This document shows positions 42,085-50,257 of a stretch of DNA of 64,000 bases, piece after piece. This DNA comes from Planctomycetota bacterium (lineage in GTDB: Bacteria; Planctomycetota; UBA1135; UBA2386): assembly GCA_016716265.1 (NCBI GenBank), contig JADJWQ010000006.1, positions 310,001 through 374,000 on the forward strand, in the 5' to 3' direction. The notes below the pieces were generated by a model, which was not told the DNA's origin, did not search any database, and worked only from the letters and a program-made list of their open reading frames with translations. The first letter of the stretch is position 1. Each line of letters starts with the position of its first letter. Both the position numbers and the translations under genes were made by a program.

Positions 42085-43712
42085 GGTCTCCCCCTCTCCG
42101 CGCACGGCTCTCCCCCGGGCGGCACCCGCTTGACCGCGACGACCGTCACGTCGTCGCCCAGCGAGTCGCCGACGCTGAACATCTCGACCGCGCCGTAGAC
42201 CGCGTCGAGCACGTCGCTCGCGGTCCCGGTCGACGCCGCCGTCAGCGTCGCGACCAGCCGGTCCTCGCCGAACATCTCGCCGTCCGCCCGCGACGCCTCG
42301 ATCACGCCGTCCGTGTAGAGCAGCGCGACGTCGCCGACGTCGAGGTGCACGGTGCGCGTGCCGTAGCGCACGCCGGGCAGGAAGCCGAGGATCGGGTCGT
42401 CGCCACCGATCGATTCCACCGCGCCGGTGCGAGCGCGGTAGACGAGCGTCGGATTGTGACCGCAGTTCACGATGTCCACCGCCCCGTCGCCGGGTCGCAG
42501 GGCGAGCGCCCCCGCCGTCACGAACCGCTCGGTGCGCTGCAGGTCCGCGAACATCGTGTCGAGCAGCCCGCTGAACACCGCCCCGGGGTCGCTGTGGCGC
42601 GCCGCGAGGACGCGCATGGCCGACCGCGCCCCGACCATGATCATCCCGCTCGCGAGGTTGTGGCCGGACACGTCGGCGACCAGCGCGAGCGTGCGGCCAT
42701 CGGCCATGGCGAGGTAGTCGAGATAGTCACCACCGACGTCTCCCGAGGTCCGACAGCGACCGGCGAGGTCGAACCCGGCGACCGCGGGAGCCCGCTCGGG
42801 CAGGATCTGGCTCTGGATCTCGTTCGCCAGCGTCAGCTCGCGACGGTAGGCAGCCAGCGCGCTGGAACCGACCCGGAACGCGACCAGCGCGGCGACGTTG
42901 TCCGCCAGCTCCGAGTCGATCTGGTTGAACGGCTCCCCCACCCGGTAGTCGTCGGCCACGCGATCGACGCAGATCAGCGCTCCGAGCAGGCGTTCCTCGC
43001 CCTCCACCGCGAAGCGGATCGCGACGACGAGGACGTCGTCGCGGGCGCGCGCCTCGGGCGAGCGGGACGGGATCGGCTGCGGGAGGTCGCGGGCGCGCAT
43101 CGGCAGCGAGCTCAGCGCCGGCGCTTCGAGCAGGCGACCGAGCGCGCCGCGCGTCGCGTCGAAGCGCACCGGCTCGTCCGGCTGCGGCAGGACGACGTGG
43201 CCCATCCGCTCGGCGCGGAACTCGACGTCGGCGAGCAGCTCGGCGACCTCGCGCCCGCTGTCGAACCGCACCACGGCGACGCGCGCGAACTTCGCGGCCA
43301 CCGCGAGGCTGATCGCCGCGACCTCGAACGCCTGCCGGTCCTCGGCACAGCTGCCGAGCCGGCGGCTGAGGTCACCCCACAGCGACGTGGATTCCAGCAC
43401 CGCGACCGCGGTCTCGCTCATGCTCTGGAGCTCGTCCTCGAGGCGCTCGTTGCGGTCGCGGAACTCGGCGATCCTGGCGAGCAGCGCGCGGGCGTCCGGC
43501 CCGGCGCCGGGGTCGACGACCGCGACGCAGCGCGACCCGCCGGGGCGGACCGGCGACTCGACCACCACGCGCCCGGCGACGGCGACACACGCACCGTCGA
43601 ACGCGTCGCCGACGTCCGGTCCGGCCGGCGTACCGTGCCGCTCGAGGACGAGACCCTCGGGGCCGACGAACCAGAGCGTCGGCTCGGTCACCGCGAGCCC
43701 GGGCTCGGTCAC
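42081..43712 (-). CDS. PP2C-type phosphatase, SpoIIE/RsbU family, with GAF-like domain
   Basis: A 543-residue serine phosphatase. After about 60 residues and a short coiled coil (LLARIAEFRDRNERLEDEL) comes a GAF-like sensor region, then a PP2C domain: GRCRTSGDVGGDYLDYLA, LVADVSGHNLASGM and LYTDGVIEA with the metal-binding Asp residues intact. By analogy with RsbU it should dephosphorylate an anti-sigma-factor antagonist. I chose a GTG start at 43712 because it overlaps the stop codon of the kinase gene (GTGA). The 11-mer GTGACCGAGCC recurs 21 nt on, so a second GTG is possible. Confidence 0.88.
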   Translation of the reverse strand: MTEPGLAVTEPTLWFVGPEGLVLERHGTPAGPDVGDAFDGACVAVAGRVVVESPVRPGGSRCVAVVDPGAGPDARALLARIAEFRDRNERLEDELQSMSETAVAVLESTSLWGDLSRRLGSCAEDRQAFEVAAISLAVAAKFARVAVVRFDSGREVAELLADVEFRAERMGHVVLPQPDEPVRFDATRGALGRLLEAPALSSLPMRARDLPQPIPSRSPEARARDDVLVVAIRFAVEGEERLLGALICVDRVADDYRVGEPFNQIDSELADNVAALVAFRVGSSALAAYRRELTLANEIQSQILPERAPAVAGFDLAGRCRTSGDVGGDYLDYLAMADGRTLALVADVSGHNLASGMIMVGARSAMRVLAARHSDPGAVFSGLLDTMFADLQRTERFVTAGALALRPGDGAVDIVNCGHNPTLVYRARTGAVESIGGDDPILGFLPGVRYGTRTVHLDVGDVALLYTDGVIEASRADGEMFGEDRLVATLTAASTGTASDVLDAVYGAVEMFSVGDSLGDDVTVVAVKRVPPGGEPCAERGRP

Positions 43713-44182
43713 GCCTCGCTCCTGTCCGCGTCGTCCCCGCCGAGTTCGAGCGCCGGCTCCGCGACGAGCTTCGCCATCCGCAGGACGTTCCAGTCGCCCT
43801 CGCGCGTGTAATCGATCTCGTCCATCACCCAGCGCACGATCGTGATGCCCCAGCCGCCCGGCGTCTCCGGCATCTCGTCGCTGTCGATCAGCTCCGCCTC
43901 GTGGTCGCGCGGGTCGAAGTACGGACCGCGGTCGCGGATCTCGACCTCGAACGCGTCGTCGCTGACCTCGAACACGACCCGCACCGGCTCGTCGGTCGCG
44001 CCGCCGAGCCCGTGGCGGAACACGTTCGTCAGCATCTCCTGCACGGCGACCAGCACGTTGTAGCTCGTCTGCTGCGGGTTCTGCCGGAACGGGACGTTCT
44101 CCAGCAGCGCCTCCCCGGTCTGCCAGACCACGCGAAGATGGTCGAGCTGTCCTCGCAACAGGAGTTCGACGTGAGCGTGCAT
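43709..44182 (-). CDS. anti-sigma factor kinase, RsbW-like HATPase
   Basis: A 157-residue GHKL ATPase of the RsbW/SpoIIAB type, serine kinase and likely anti-sigma factor. The N box is VAVQEMLTNVFRHG, the G1 box EIRDRGPYFDP and the G2 box GGWGITIVRWVMDEI. It is the first gene of an operon with the SpoIIE-type phosphatase and a response regulator, a partner-switching set. No STAS antagonist or cognate sigma factor is encoded next to it. Confidence 0.9.
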   Translation of the reverse strand: MHAHVELLLRGQLDHLRVVWQTGEALLENVPFRQNPQQTSYNVLVAVQEMLTNVFRHGLGGATDEPVRVVFEVSDDAFEVEIRDRGPYFDPRDHEAELIDSDEMPETPGGWGITIVRWVMDEIDYTREGDWNVLRMAKLVAEPALELGGDDADRSEA

Positions 44183-44423
44183 CGGATGGTCCTCGCCGGC
44201 CCGCCCGGCGGTGGACGGCGCGCGGTCCGACCGACCTATCGGCGCGCCGGGTGGATCGGCTTGACGTGGAGGTGGCCCCCGGGGGTCGGATCGGTGCCGC
44301 GCCGGCTCGCGGTGGACCGGATCCCGGGACCGCGCTACCGTCGGGCCCGGCGGTGGTGGTCGGTCCGGCGGTGGTGGTCGCGCCGGTCGAGTCGGATCCG
44401 CCCACGGCAGCGGGAGGGACGCG
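44183..44423. other. 241-bp divergent gap with an 18-bp direct repeat
   Basis: Between the RsbW-like and amidase genes. CCGGCGGTGGTGGTCGGT (44347-44364) is followed directly by CCGGCGGTGGTGGTCGCG (44365-44382), two copies differing at two bases. It could be a binding site or simply slippage. No clear promoter is visible. Confidence 0.5.
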
Positions 44424-45530
44424 ATGCGAGACTCGGCAGGTTCACGCAGGGTGACGGCGGCGCCACGGTGCTTCAGCGCGGCGCCCGCGCCGGCGGTGCT
44501 CCGTCGCTGCGCGGGCGCGCTCGCAGCACTCCTGGTGGTCGGCTGCTCGGCCGTCCCGCCGACGCCGCTCGAGCGCGGCGACGCGCTGCCCCCGCCGCCG
44601 ACCTACGCCGCGGTGACGGCACCCGCGCGTGGCGAGTCCCACCGCGAGCTGGACGCGCTGCGCCGCTTCCCGGACCACCCCGGCGCCCTGCTGCGCAGCG
44701 CCTGGCTGCTGCAGGAGACCGGCCAGAACGCGGCGTCCCTGAGGCCGCTGAACCTGATCGTCCACGGGCTCGCCGACGAGCAGCTCGCGGCGCGCGGCCG
44801 CGACGTGCAGCCGCTCGCACGCTGGCTGCGCGCGCGCGCGCAGGCGCGGCTCGGCCACCCCGACCAGGCGGCCGACGACCTCGCGCTCGCCCGGCAGGCC
44901 GCGGTCGACCCGGGCCTGATCGCCGCGCTCGCCGCGGGGACCGGCACCGCGGACGCGCCGCTCGCCGAAGCCGACTGGCGCGGGGTGCCCGTGCGGCCGA
45001 TCCCGCGCGAGGCCTGGCGCGCCGCGCCGGCGCGCGGCAGCGGCATGGAGCCGATGGGCGCGATCGAGCGCATCACGATCCACCACTCGGGAACCGTCTT
45101 CCGCGCCGGCAGCCGCGCCGCGTCGATCGCCGCGATCCGCGCGATCCAGCGCGACCACCAGGACGAGCGGCACTGGGCCGACATCGCCTACCACTACCTG
45201 ATCGATCCGGACGGTCGGGTCTGGACCGGCCGCGACCTGCGCTGGCAGGGCGCTCACGCCGGCGACCCGGAGCGCAACCGTCACAACGTCGGCATCTGCC
45301 TGCTCGGCAACTTCGTGCCGAACGGCCAGGGTCGCCCGCCGGCGGTCCAGCTTGCTGCGCTGCGCGGCCTCGTCGTGTCGCTCGCCGCGCGCCACGACAT
45401 CGCACCCGACCAGATCCTGACCCACCGCGAGCTGAAGACGACCGAGTGCCCCGGGCCGTTCATCCAGAGCGAGATCGCCGCGCTGCGGCGGTCGCTGGCC
45501 GGGGCGCCGCAGCTCGCGGGGCCGCCATGA
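44424..45530 (+). CDS. N-acetylmuramoyl-L-alanine amidase lipoprotein
   Basis: Peptidoglycan amidase of the Amidase_2 / PGRP fold, 368 residues, with a lipoprotein signal (LLVVGCSA). It should cut the bond between muramic acid and L-alanine at the envelope. The zinc ligands are visible: His in ITIHHSG, His and Tyr in YHYLIDPDG, and the His and Cys of THRELKTTECPG. A 150-residue helical region precedes the domain. The long N-terminal region before the lipobox (about 30 residues) suggests that a later start, such as the GTG nine codons on, may be used. Confidence 0.9.
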   Translation: MRDSAGSRRVTAAPRCFSAAPAPAVLRRCAGALAALLVVGCSAVPPTPLERGDALPPPPTYAAVTAPARGESHRELDALRRFPDHPGALLRSAWLLQETGQNAASLRPLNLIVHGLADEQLAARGRDVQPLARWLRARAQARLGHPDQAADDLALARQAAVDPGLIAALAAGTGTADAPLAEADWRGVPVRPIPREAWRAAPARGSGMEPMGAIERITIHHSGTVFRAGSRAASIAAIRAIQRDHQDERHWADIAYHYLIDPDGRVWTGRDLRWQGAHAGDPERNRHNVGICLLGNFVPNGQGRPPAVQLAALRGLVVSLAARHDIAPDQILTHRELKTTECPGPFIQSEIAALRRSLAGAPQLAGPP

Positions 45531-45598
45531 CCGGAACCAGCGTGACCGGAACCAGCGTGACCGGAACCAGCGTGACCCGAACCAGCGTGACCGGAACC
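45528..45598. repeat. 15-bp tandem repeat anchored on the amidase stop codon
   Basis: Starting exactly at the amidase TGA (45528-45530), the unit TGACCGGAACCAGCG repeats four times (fourth with CCC for CCG), with a partial fifth. Every unit begins with TGA in the amidase frame: 45528, 45543, 45558, 45573 and 45588. Confidence 0.95.
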
Positions 45599-45651
45599 GG
45601 GGCCGCCGGGCGCCCGGCGATGCCGCCCCTGGTTGCCGGGCGGCCGGGTCC

Positions 45652-45657
45652 TACTAT
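45652..45657 (+). promoter_or_regulatory. -10-like hexamer TACTAT before the DUF1573-like gene
   Basis: TACTAT lies 8 nt before the ATG at 45666, so transcription may start at or next to the start codon. No -35 element at proper distance is visible. Confidence 0.45.
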
Positions 45658-45665
45658 CGCGCCCC

Positions 45666-46880
45666 ATGTCCGGTCGCCTCGCTGTGCTGGTCGCGCTGCT
45701 CGCCGCCGCGTTCCCCGCGTGTCGTGACGACGGCGCTCCGACCGACCCGCCGCGATCCCCGATCCAGCCCGCGCCGGCCGACGCCGTCCCGCCGCCGGGC
45801 CAGCTCGCCCAGCCGCCTGCGCCGATCGAGGTCGACTTCGGCGTGATCCCGCACGGCGCGGTGCGCGTCGCGGAGCTGCCGGTCCCGCTCCCCGAGCTCG
45901 ACGTGGCGCTCGTGCCGCTCGCCTTCCAGGCCTCGTGCAGCTGCGCGCGCCACCTCTTCGTGATCGAGCGCAGCGACGGCAGCCGCGAGGACTATCCCGG
46001 CGACGGGCTCGTGCGGCCCGAGTCGACGCTGCGCGCGGGCGACCGCTTGCTGCTCGAGCTGACGCTGCTGACTGCCGAGAAGGACGCCGTCGACATGCCG
46101 CCGACGACCTCCGCCGGACAGATCGTGATGCAGGAGGAGAACGGCGCACGACGGCTGTTCGTACCGGTCCGCTACCGCTTCGGCATCGACGCGCCGTTCG
46201 CGCTGACGCCGTTCCCCCGGCTCGAGTTCGATGCGATCGCACGGCCGATGTCGCTGACGCTGCCGGTCGTGATCCGCTGCGACCGACCAGGCGTCACGCT
46301 CGGTGAGCCGGAGGCGGTCGGCCACATCGGCGACGTGCTGGTGCCGGTCGACGACGTCCGCATGGCGCTGCGGCCCGATGGCGATGCGCAGCTCCTCGAG
46401 GTCACGTTCCGGCCGGCTCCCAGCCGCGCCACTGGACCGTTCGCCTTCGACGTGGTCGTGCCGACCGACCTGGTGCGCAACGGCGACCGTGGCCCGTACC
46501 TGCTGCGCATCCCGGTGACCGGCCGCATCGTGCCGACGATCGAGGTCGCGCCGCCCGAGCGCTTCGCGTTCGGGAGGATCTCGTTCGACGAGCCGTCGGA
46601 GCGCAGCCTGGTCGTGACCGACCACGATCCGTCCCGCGCGGCGGACTTCGTCGTGGTCGGCCTGCGGACGCCGGACGGCGCGGACTTGTCCGAGCACTTC
46701 GAGGTCGCGTTCCGCGACGTGTCGAGCTCGGTGCGGAGTCGCGAAGTCGTGCTGCGCTACCGCGGGACCCTCGACACTCCCCAGTTCCGCGGCGTGCTCG
46801 CGCTGGCCAAGTCGGCCGACGCGGCCCCGCTGGTCGAGATCGACTTCGTCGGTTTCCGACGGCCGCCACCCGCCCGATGA
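45666..46880 (+). CDS. DUF1573/HYDIN-like lipoprotein
   Basis: A 404-residue exported protein, probably a lipoprotein (FPAC at residue 19). The mature part looks like repeated Ig-like (HYDIN/ASPM-type) beta-sandwiches. An early FQASCSCAR segment resembles the Cys motif of DUF1573 proteins, which are common in Planctomycetota and Bacteroidota. The function is unknown. It overlaps the cytochrome gene by 4 nt (ATGA), which suggests a joint role at the envelope. Confidence 0.75.
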   Translation: MSGRLAVLVALLAAAFPACRDDGAPTDPPRSPIQPAPADAVPPPGQLAQPPAPIEVDFGVIPHGAVRVAELPVPLPELDVALVPLAFQASCSCARHLFVIERSDGSREDYPGDGLVRPESTLRAGDRLLLELTLLTAEKDAVDMPPTTSAGQIVMQEENGARRLFVPVRYRFGIDAPFALTPFPRLEFDAIARPMSLTLPVVIRCDRPGVTLGEPEAVGHIGDVLVPVDDVRMALRPDGDAQLLEVTFRPAPSRATGPFAFDVVVPTDLVRNGDRGPYLLRIPVTGRIVPTIEVAPPERFAFGRISFDEPSERSLVVTDHDPSRAADFVVVGLRTPDGADLSEHFEVAFRDVSSSVRSREVVLRYRGTLDTPQFRGVLALAKSADAAPLVEIDFVGFRRPPPAR

Positions 46881-48265
46881 CGACCCGACCAATGCCGGCG
46901 CACGCCGCCCTGCTGCTCCTGTCCTGCGCGGCGCTGCCCGCGTTCCTCGCCATTCCTCCGGCGCGGCTGGACCGGGAACCGCCGCGCGCGACGCTGCGCC
47001 TCAGCGGCGAGCTCGAAGGCCGCCTCGAGCCGTGCGGCTGCGCGAGCGGGCAGGTCGGTGGGCTCGCGCGGCGCAGCTACCGCAACCAGCAGGACCGCAG
47101 CTACGACTTCCTCGTCGAGGGCGGCGACCTGTGCGTGGACGGCGGTCCGCTCGACGAGCTGAAGCTGTTCACGACGCTGAACATCCTCGACGACCGCCGC
47201 GCGCGCTACGACGCGATCGGCGTCGGCGCCGGCGACCTGCGGCTGCCGTTCGACGTCCTCGAGGGCTACGTGCAGTCGTTCCCCGAGCTGCGCTTCGTCG
47301 CGTCGGACCTCGCCGCCGACGGCGAGCCGGGGCTGCCGTTCGTGCCGTTCGTCGACCTCGCGAAGGACGCGCACCGCGTCCGCATCGCGTCGCTCGCGCG
47401 CGCCACGCCGGTCGCCGAGGTGGCGGCCGCGCGCGGCATCCGTCTGCTCGAGCCCACCGCCGCATGGCAGCGGGCGCTCGCCGGCGTGGCCGACGACGCG
47501 CTGCGCGTGCTGCTCGTGCACGGCTCGATCGACGCGGCGCGCGCGGCGGCGCGCGAGCTGCAGCCGCGGCCCGACCTCGTCGTCGCGATCGACGCGACCG
47601 AGCACGAGCCGCCGCGGGCACCCGAGCTCGTCGACGGCGTGCCACTCGTCCACCCCGGCATCCGCGGCCGGTTCGTCGTCGACGTGACGATCGAGCGCGG
47701 CCCCGACGGGCCGCGCGTGACCGACTACGAGGCGATCCCGCTCGCCGGCAGCGGCGATCGGCCCGATCGCTTCGAGGACGCCGAGATGCGCGAGCTGGTC
47801 CTCGCGCACCGCTTCGAGGTCCGTGACGACGACACCCGCGCGCGGATGGCGGAGCGCCGCGCGACCGCGACCGGCGCGCGCTACACCGGCAACGCGAGCT
47901 GCGCGGGCTGCCACACCGACGCGTTCATCGCGTGGCAGGGCAGCAAGCACGCGCACGCGTGGGAGACACTCGAGAAGGCCGCCGAGGACCGCTACGGCTG
48001 GCCCGTCACGCACTACCCGGACTGCATCGCGTGCCACACGGTCGGCTATGGCGAGGTGTCCGGCTTCGTCGACCCCGAGCGTACGCCCGAGCTGCGCGGC
48101 GTCGGCTGCGAGGAGTGCCACGGGCCGGGCAGTGCGCACGTCGACGATCCGGCCGCACACCCGCTCGGCAGGATCGACCAGTCGACCTGCCGCCGCTGCC
48201 ACGACTTCGAGCAGTCACCGACGTTCGACTACGAGCAGCGCTGGAAGGCGATCGAGCACCGTTGA
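46877..48265 (+). CDS. tetraheme c-type cytochrome with 5'-nucleotidase-like N-terminal part
   Basis: A 462-residue exported protein. After a signal peptide the first 330 residues resemble the metallophosphatase fold of 5'-nucleotidases (EPCGCASGQVGGLARR, LVEGGDL, VGAGDLRLPFD), but the metal-binding Asp-x-His and Gly-Asn-His-Asp motifs are not intact. The C-terminal 130 residues hold four heme-binding CxxCH motifs: CAGCH, CIACH, CEECH and CRRCH, in the arrangement of cytochrome c554-type proteins. It should carry electrons in the periplasm. The donor and acceptor are unknown. It overlaps the DUF1573-like gene and converges on tyrS. Confidence 0.85.
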   Translation: MTTRPMPAHAALLLLSCAALPAFLAIPPARLDREPPRATLRLSGELEGRLEPCGCASGQVGGLARRSYRNQQDRSYDFLVEGGDLCVDGGPLDELKLFTTLNILDDRRARYDAIGVGAGDLRLPFDVLEGYVQSFPELRFVASDLAADGEPGLPFVPFVDLAKDAHRVRIASLARATPVAEVAAARGIRLLEPTAAWQRALAGVADDALRVLLVHGSIDAARAAARELQPRPDLVVAIDATEHEPPRAPELVDGVPLVHPGIRGRFVVDVTIERGPDGPRVTDYEAIPLAGSGDRPDRFEDAEMRELVLAHRFEVRDDDTRARMAERRATATGARYTGNASCAGCHTDAFIAWQGSKHAHAWETLEKAAEDRYGWPVTHYPDCIACHTVGYGEVSGFVDPERTPELRGVGCEECHGPGSAHVDDPAAHPLGRIDQSTCRRCHDFEQSPTFDYEQRWKAIEHR

Positions 48266-48275
48266 GCGCCGCGCG

Positions 48276-49505
48276 CTACCCGACGCGGACCTGCGCGAAC
48301 TTGCGCCTGCCGGACTGCAGCAGGTAGCTGCCCGGGATGAGCGCCGCCTTCGGGTCGTCGACGCGCTCGCCGTCGACCCTGACACCGCCGCCCTCGATCA
48401 GGCGGCGGCCCTCGCTGTTCGACTTGCAGATGCCGCAGTGCGCGAGCGCCACCGCGACAAGCACGGCACCATCGACGAGCTCGGCCGCCGGGATGGCGAA
48501 CTCCGGCACCTCGTCCGGCCGCCCGCCCTCGCGGAACATGCGGTCGAACTCGACGACGGCGGCGTCCGCGGCGGCGGCGCCGTGGTAGTCGGCGGTCACC
48601 GCGCGCGCCAGCTCGACCTTTGCCGTACGCGGGTGGCCCCGCAGCAGCTCGTCGATCCGTGCCGCGGACAGGTCGGTCACCAGCGTGAACCAGTCGCGCA
48701 TCGCGGCGTCGGGCACGCTCATGCACTTGCCGAACATGTCGGTCGGCGTGTCGCGGACGCCGACGTAGTTGCCGAGCGACTTCGACATCTTCTCGTGGCC
48801 GTCGAGCCCGACCAGGATCGGCGTCGTGATGCAGATCTGCGGCGGCTGCCCTTCGCGCCGCTGCAGCTCGCGCCCCATGTGCAGATTGAAGAGCTGATCG
48901 GTGCCGCCGAGCTCGACGTCGCTGCGGAGCTCGACCGAGTCCCAGCCCTGCATCAGCGGGTAGAGCAGCTCGTGGACAGAGATCGGCTCGCCGGCCTTGT
49001 AGCGGTCGGCGAACGAGTCGCGCTCCAGCATTCGCGCGACGGTCGTGCCGGCCGCGAGCCGCACGCAGTCCATGAACGACATCGAGTCGAACCACTCGCC
49101 GTTCTCACGCTCCTCGATGCGGTCGAGGTCGAGCACCGCGCCGATCTGCGCCTTGTAGGTGGCCTTGTGCGCGTCGACCTCGTCCTTGGTGAGCTGCGGC
49201 CGCGTCTTGTTCTTCCCGGTCGGATCGCCGAGCCGCGCCGTCGCCGTGCCCCACAGCACGATCACGGTGTGGCCGAGCCGCTGGAAGTCGCGCAGCTTCC
49301 GCAGCACGACCGTGTGCCCGAGGTGGATGTCCGGCGACGACGGATCGATGCCCAGCTTCACGCGCAGCGGCCGCCCCGTCGCACGGCTCTGCTTCAGCCG
49401 CTCGGCGAGTTCGGACGTCTCGACCAGGTCGACGGTGCCACGCGCGATGACCGCGAGCTGCTCCTCGACCGGCGGAAAGGAATGGCCTGCGCTCTGATGT
49501 TCCAT
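48276..49505 (-). CDS. tyrS: tyrosyl-tRNA synthetase
   Basis: Charges tRNA(Tyr), 409 residues. Class I signatures: HLGH (in DIHLGHTVVLRKL) and KMSKS (in DGHEKMSKSLGNYVG). The C-terminal S4-like RNA-binding domain ends the protein. The pattern is of the TyrZ type (GIDPSSPDIHLGH), not the E. coli TyrS type. The stop is TAG, and the end is 10 nt from the cytochrome stop codon. Confidence 0.95.
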   Translation of the reverse strand: MEHQSAGHSFPPVEEQLAVIARGTVDLVETSELAERLKQSRATGRPLRVKLGIDPSSPDIHLGHTVVLRKLRDFQRLGHTVIVLWGTATARLGDPTGKNKTRPQLTKDEVDAHKATYKAQIGAVLDLDRIEERENGEWFDSMSFMDCVRLAAGTTVARMLERDSFADRYKAGEPISVHELLYPLMQGWDSVELRSDVELGGTDQLFNLHMGRELQRREGQPPQICITTPILVGLDGHEKMSKSLGNYVGVRDTPTDMFGKCMSVPDAAMRDWFTLVTDLSAARIDELLRGHPRTAKVELARAVTADYHGAAAADAAVVEFDRMFREGGRPDEVPEFAIPAAELVDGAVLVAVALAHCGICKSNSEGRRLIEGGGVRVDGERVDDPKAALIPGSYLLQSGRRKFAQVRVG

Positions 49506-49589
49506 CGGTACCGCGTACGGTTTTTACACTTCGCCGGTTCGGCGCCCGAACGCTTTCGGCACGAGCGCTGGCGCACGAAACGACACGGA

Positions 49590-50227
49590 ATGGAACTCCA
49601 CGACACCGCCCGGCGCACGCTCGAGCTGCTGGCACAGGGCGGCTACCGGACGCCGGCCCCCGCCGTCGTCCGGATCGACCGCAGTCTGGAGGCCGCGGTC
49701 GCGGGCACGCGTTGCCATGCCCCCGACGCGCTCCGCTCGTCGACGTCACCGACGAGGCGACCCAGCCGGCCAGCCGGCGCCTGGTCGAATCCGGTGCGGC
49801 CGATCTCGCGGTGCTGAACCTCGCCGCCGCCCGCCCCTGCTACGAGCACGATCGCGCCGAGCGGTCGCTGCTGATCACCGAGGCGATCCACAGCCCGAAA
49901 GTGCCGTGGCTCCGCCCGCGCGGTGACGGCCCGCTGCTCGAGCGCGAACCCGACGCTGGCGCGGACCTCGCGGCGACCTTCGCGCGGCGCTGGGCGAACG
50001 TCCTGGCGATCGCCGCGGACCGCGGCCACCGGAACCTGGTGCTCGGCGCGTGGGGCTGCGGCGCGTTCCGCAGCGACCCGATCGTCACCGCCCGCACTGC
50101 GCGCGACGCGCTCATGGCGCCCCGCGCAGCCGGCCACTTCGACCGCGTGGTGTTCGCGATCCCGCGCGTCGGTCGGCAGGGCACCCGCAACCACGACGTG
50201 TTCCGCACGGAGCTGCTCGGCGGGTGA
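49590..50227 (+). pseudogene. decayed TIGR02452-family macrodomain (PARG-like) gene
   Basis: The family resembles bacterial poly(ADP-ribose) glycohydrolases. The N-terminal part (MELHDTARRTLELLAQGGYR to GTRCHAPDA) is in one frame; a 1-nt loss near 49725-49735 moves the rest to another frame (VDVTDEATQPASRRLVESG, then VLNLAAARPCYEHDR, IHSPKVPW, LVLGAWGCGAFRSDP). Against family members as I recall them, two blocks are missing: the NPGGG...AQAQEE catalytic loop between NLAAA and CYEHDR, and about 20 residues after GPLLE. The catalytic loop loss and the frameshift together argue for a pseudogene. A 171-residue remnant could still be made from the TTG at 49712. Confidence 0.75.
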
Positions 50228-50257
50228 TCGCCGACCGCTGCGCGCACCGAGGTCGCG

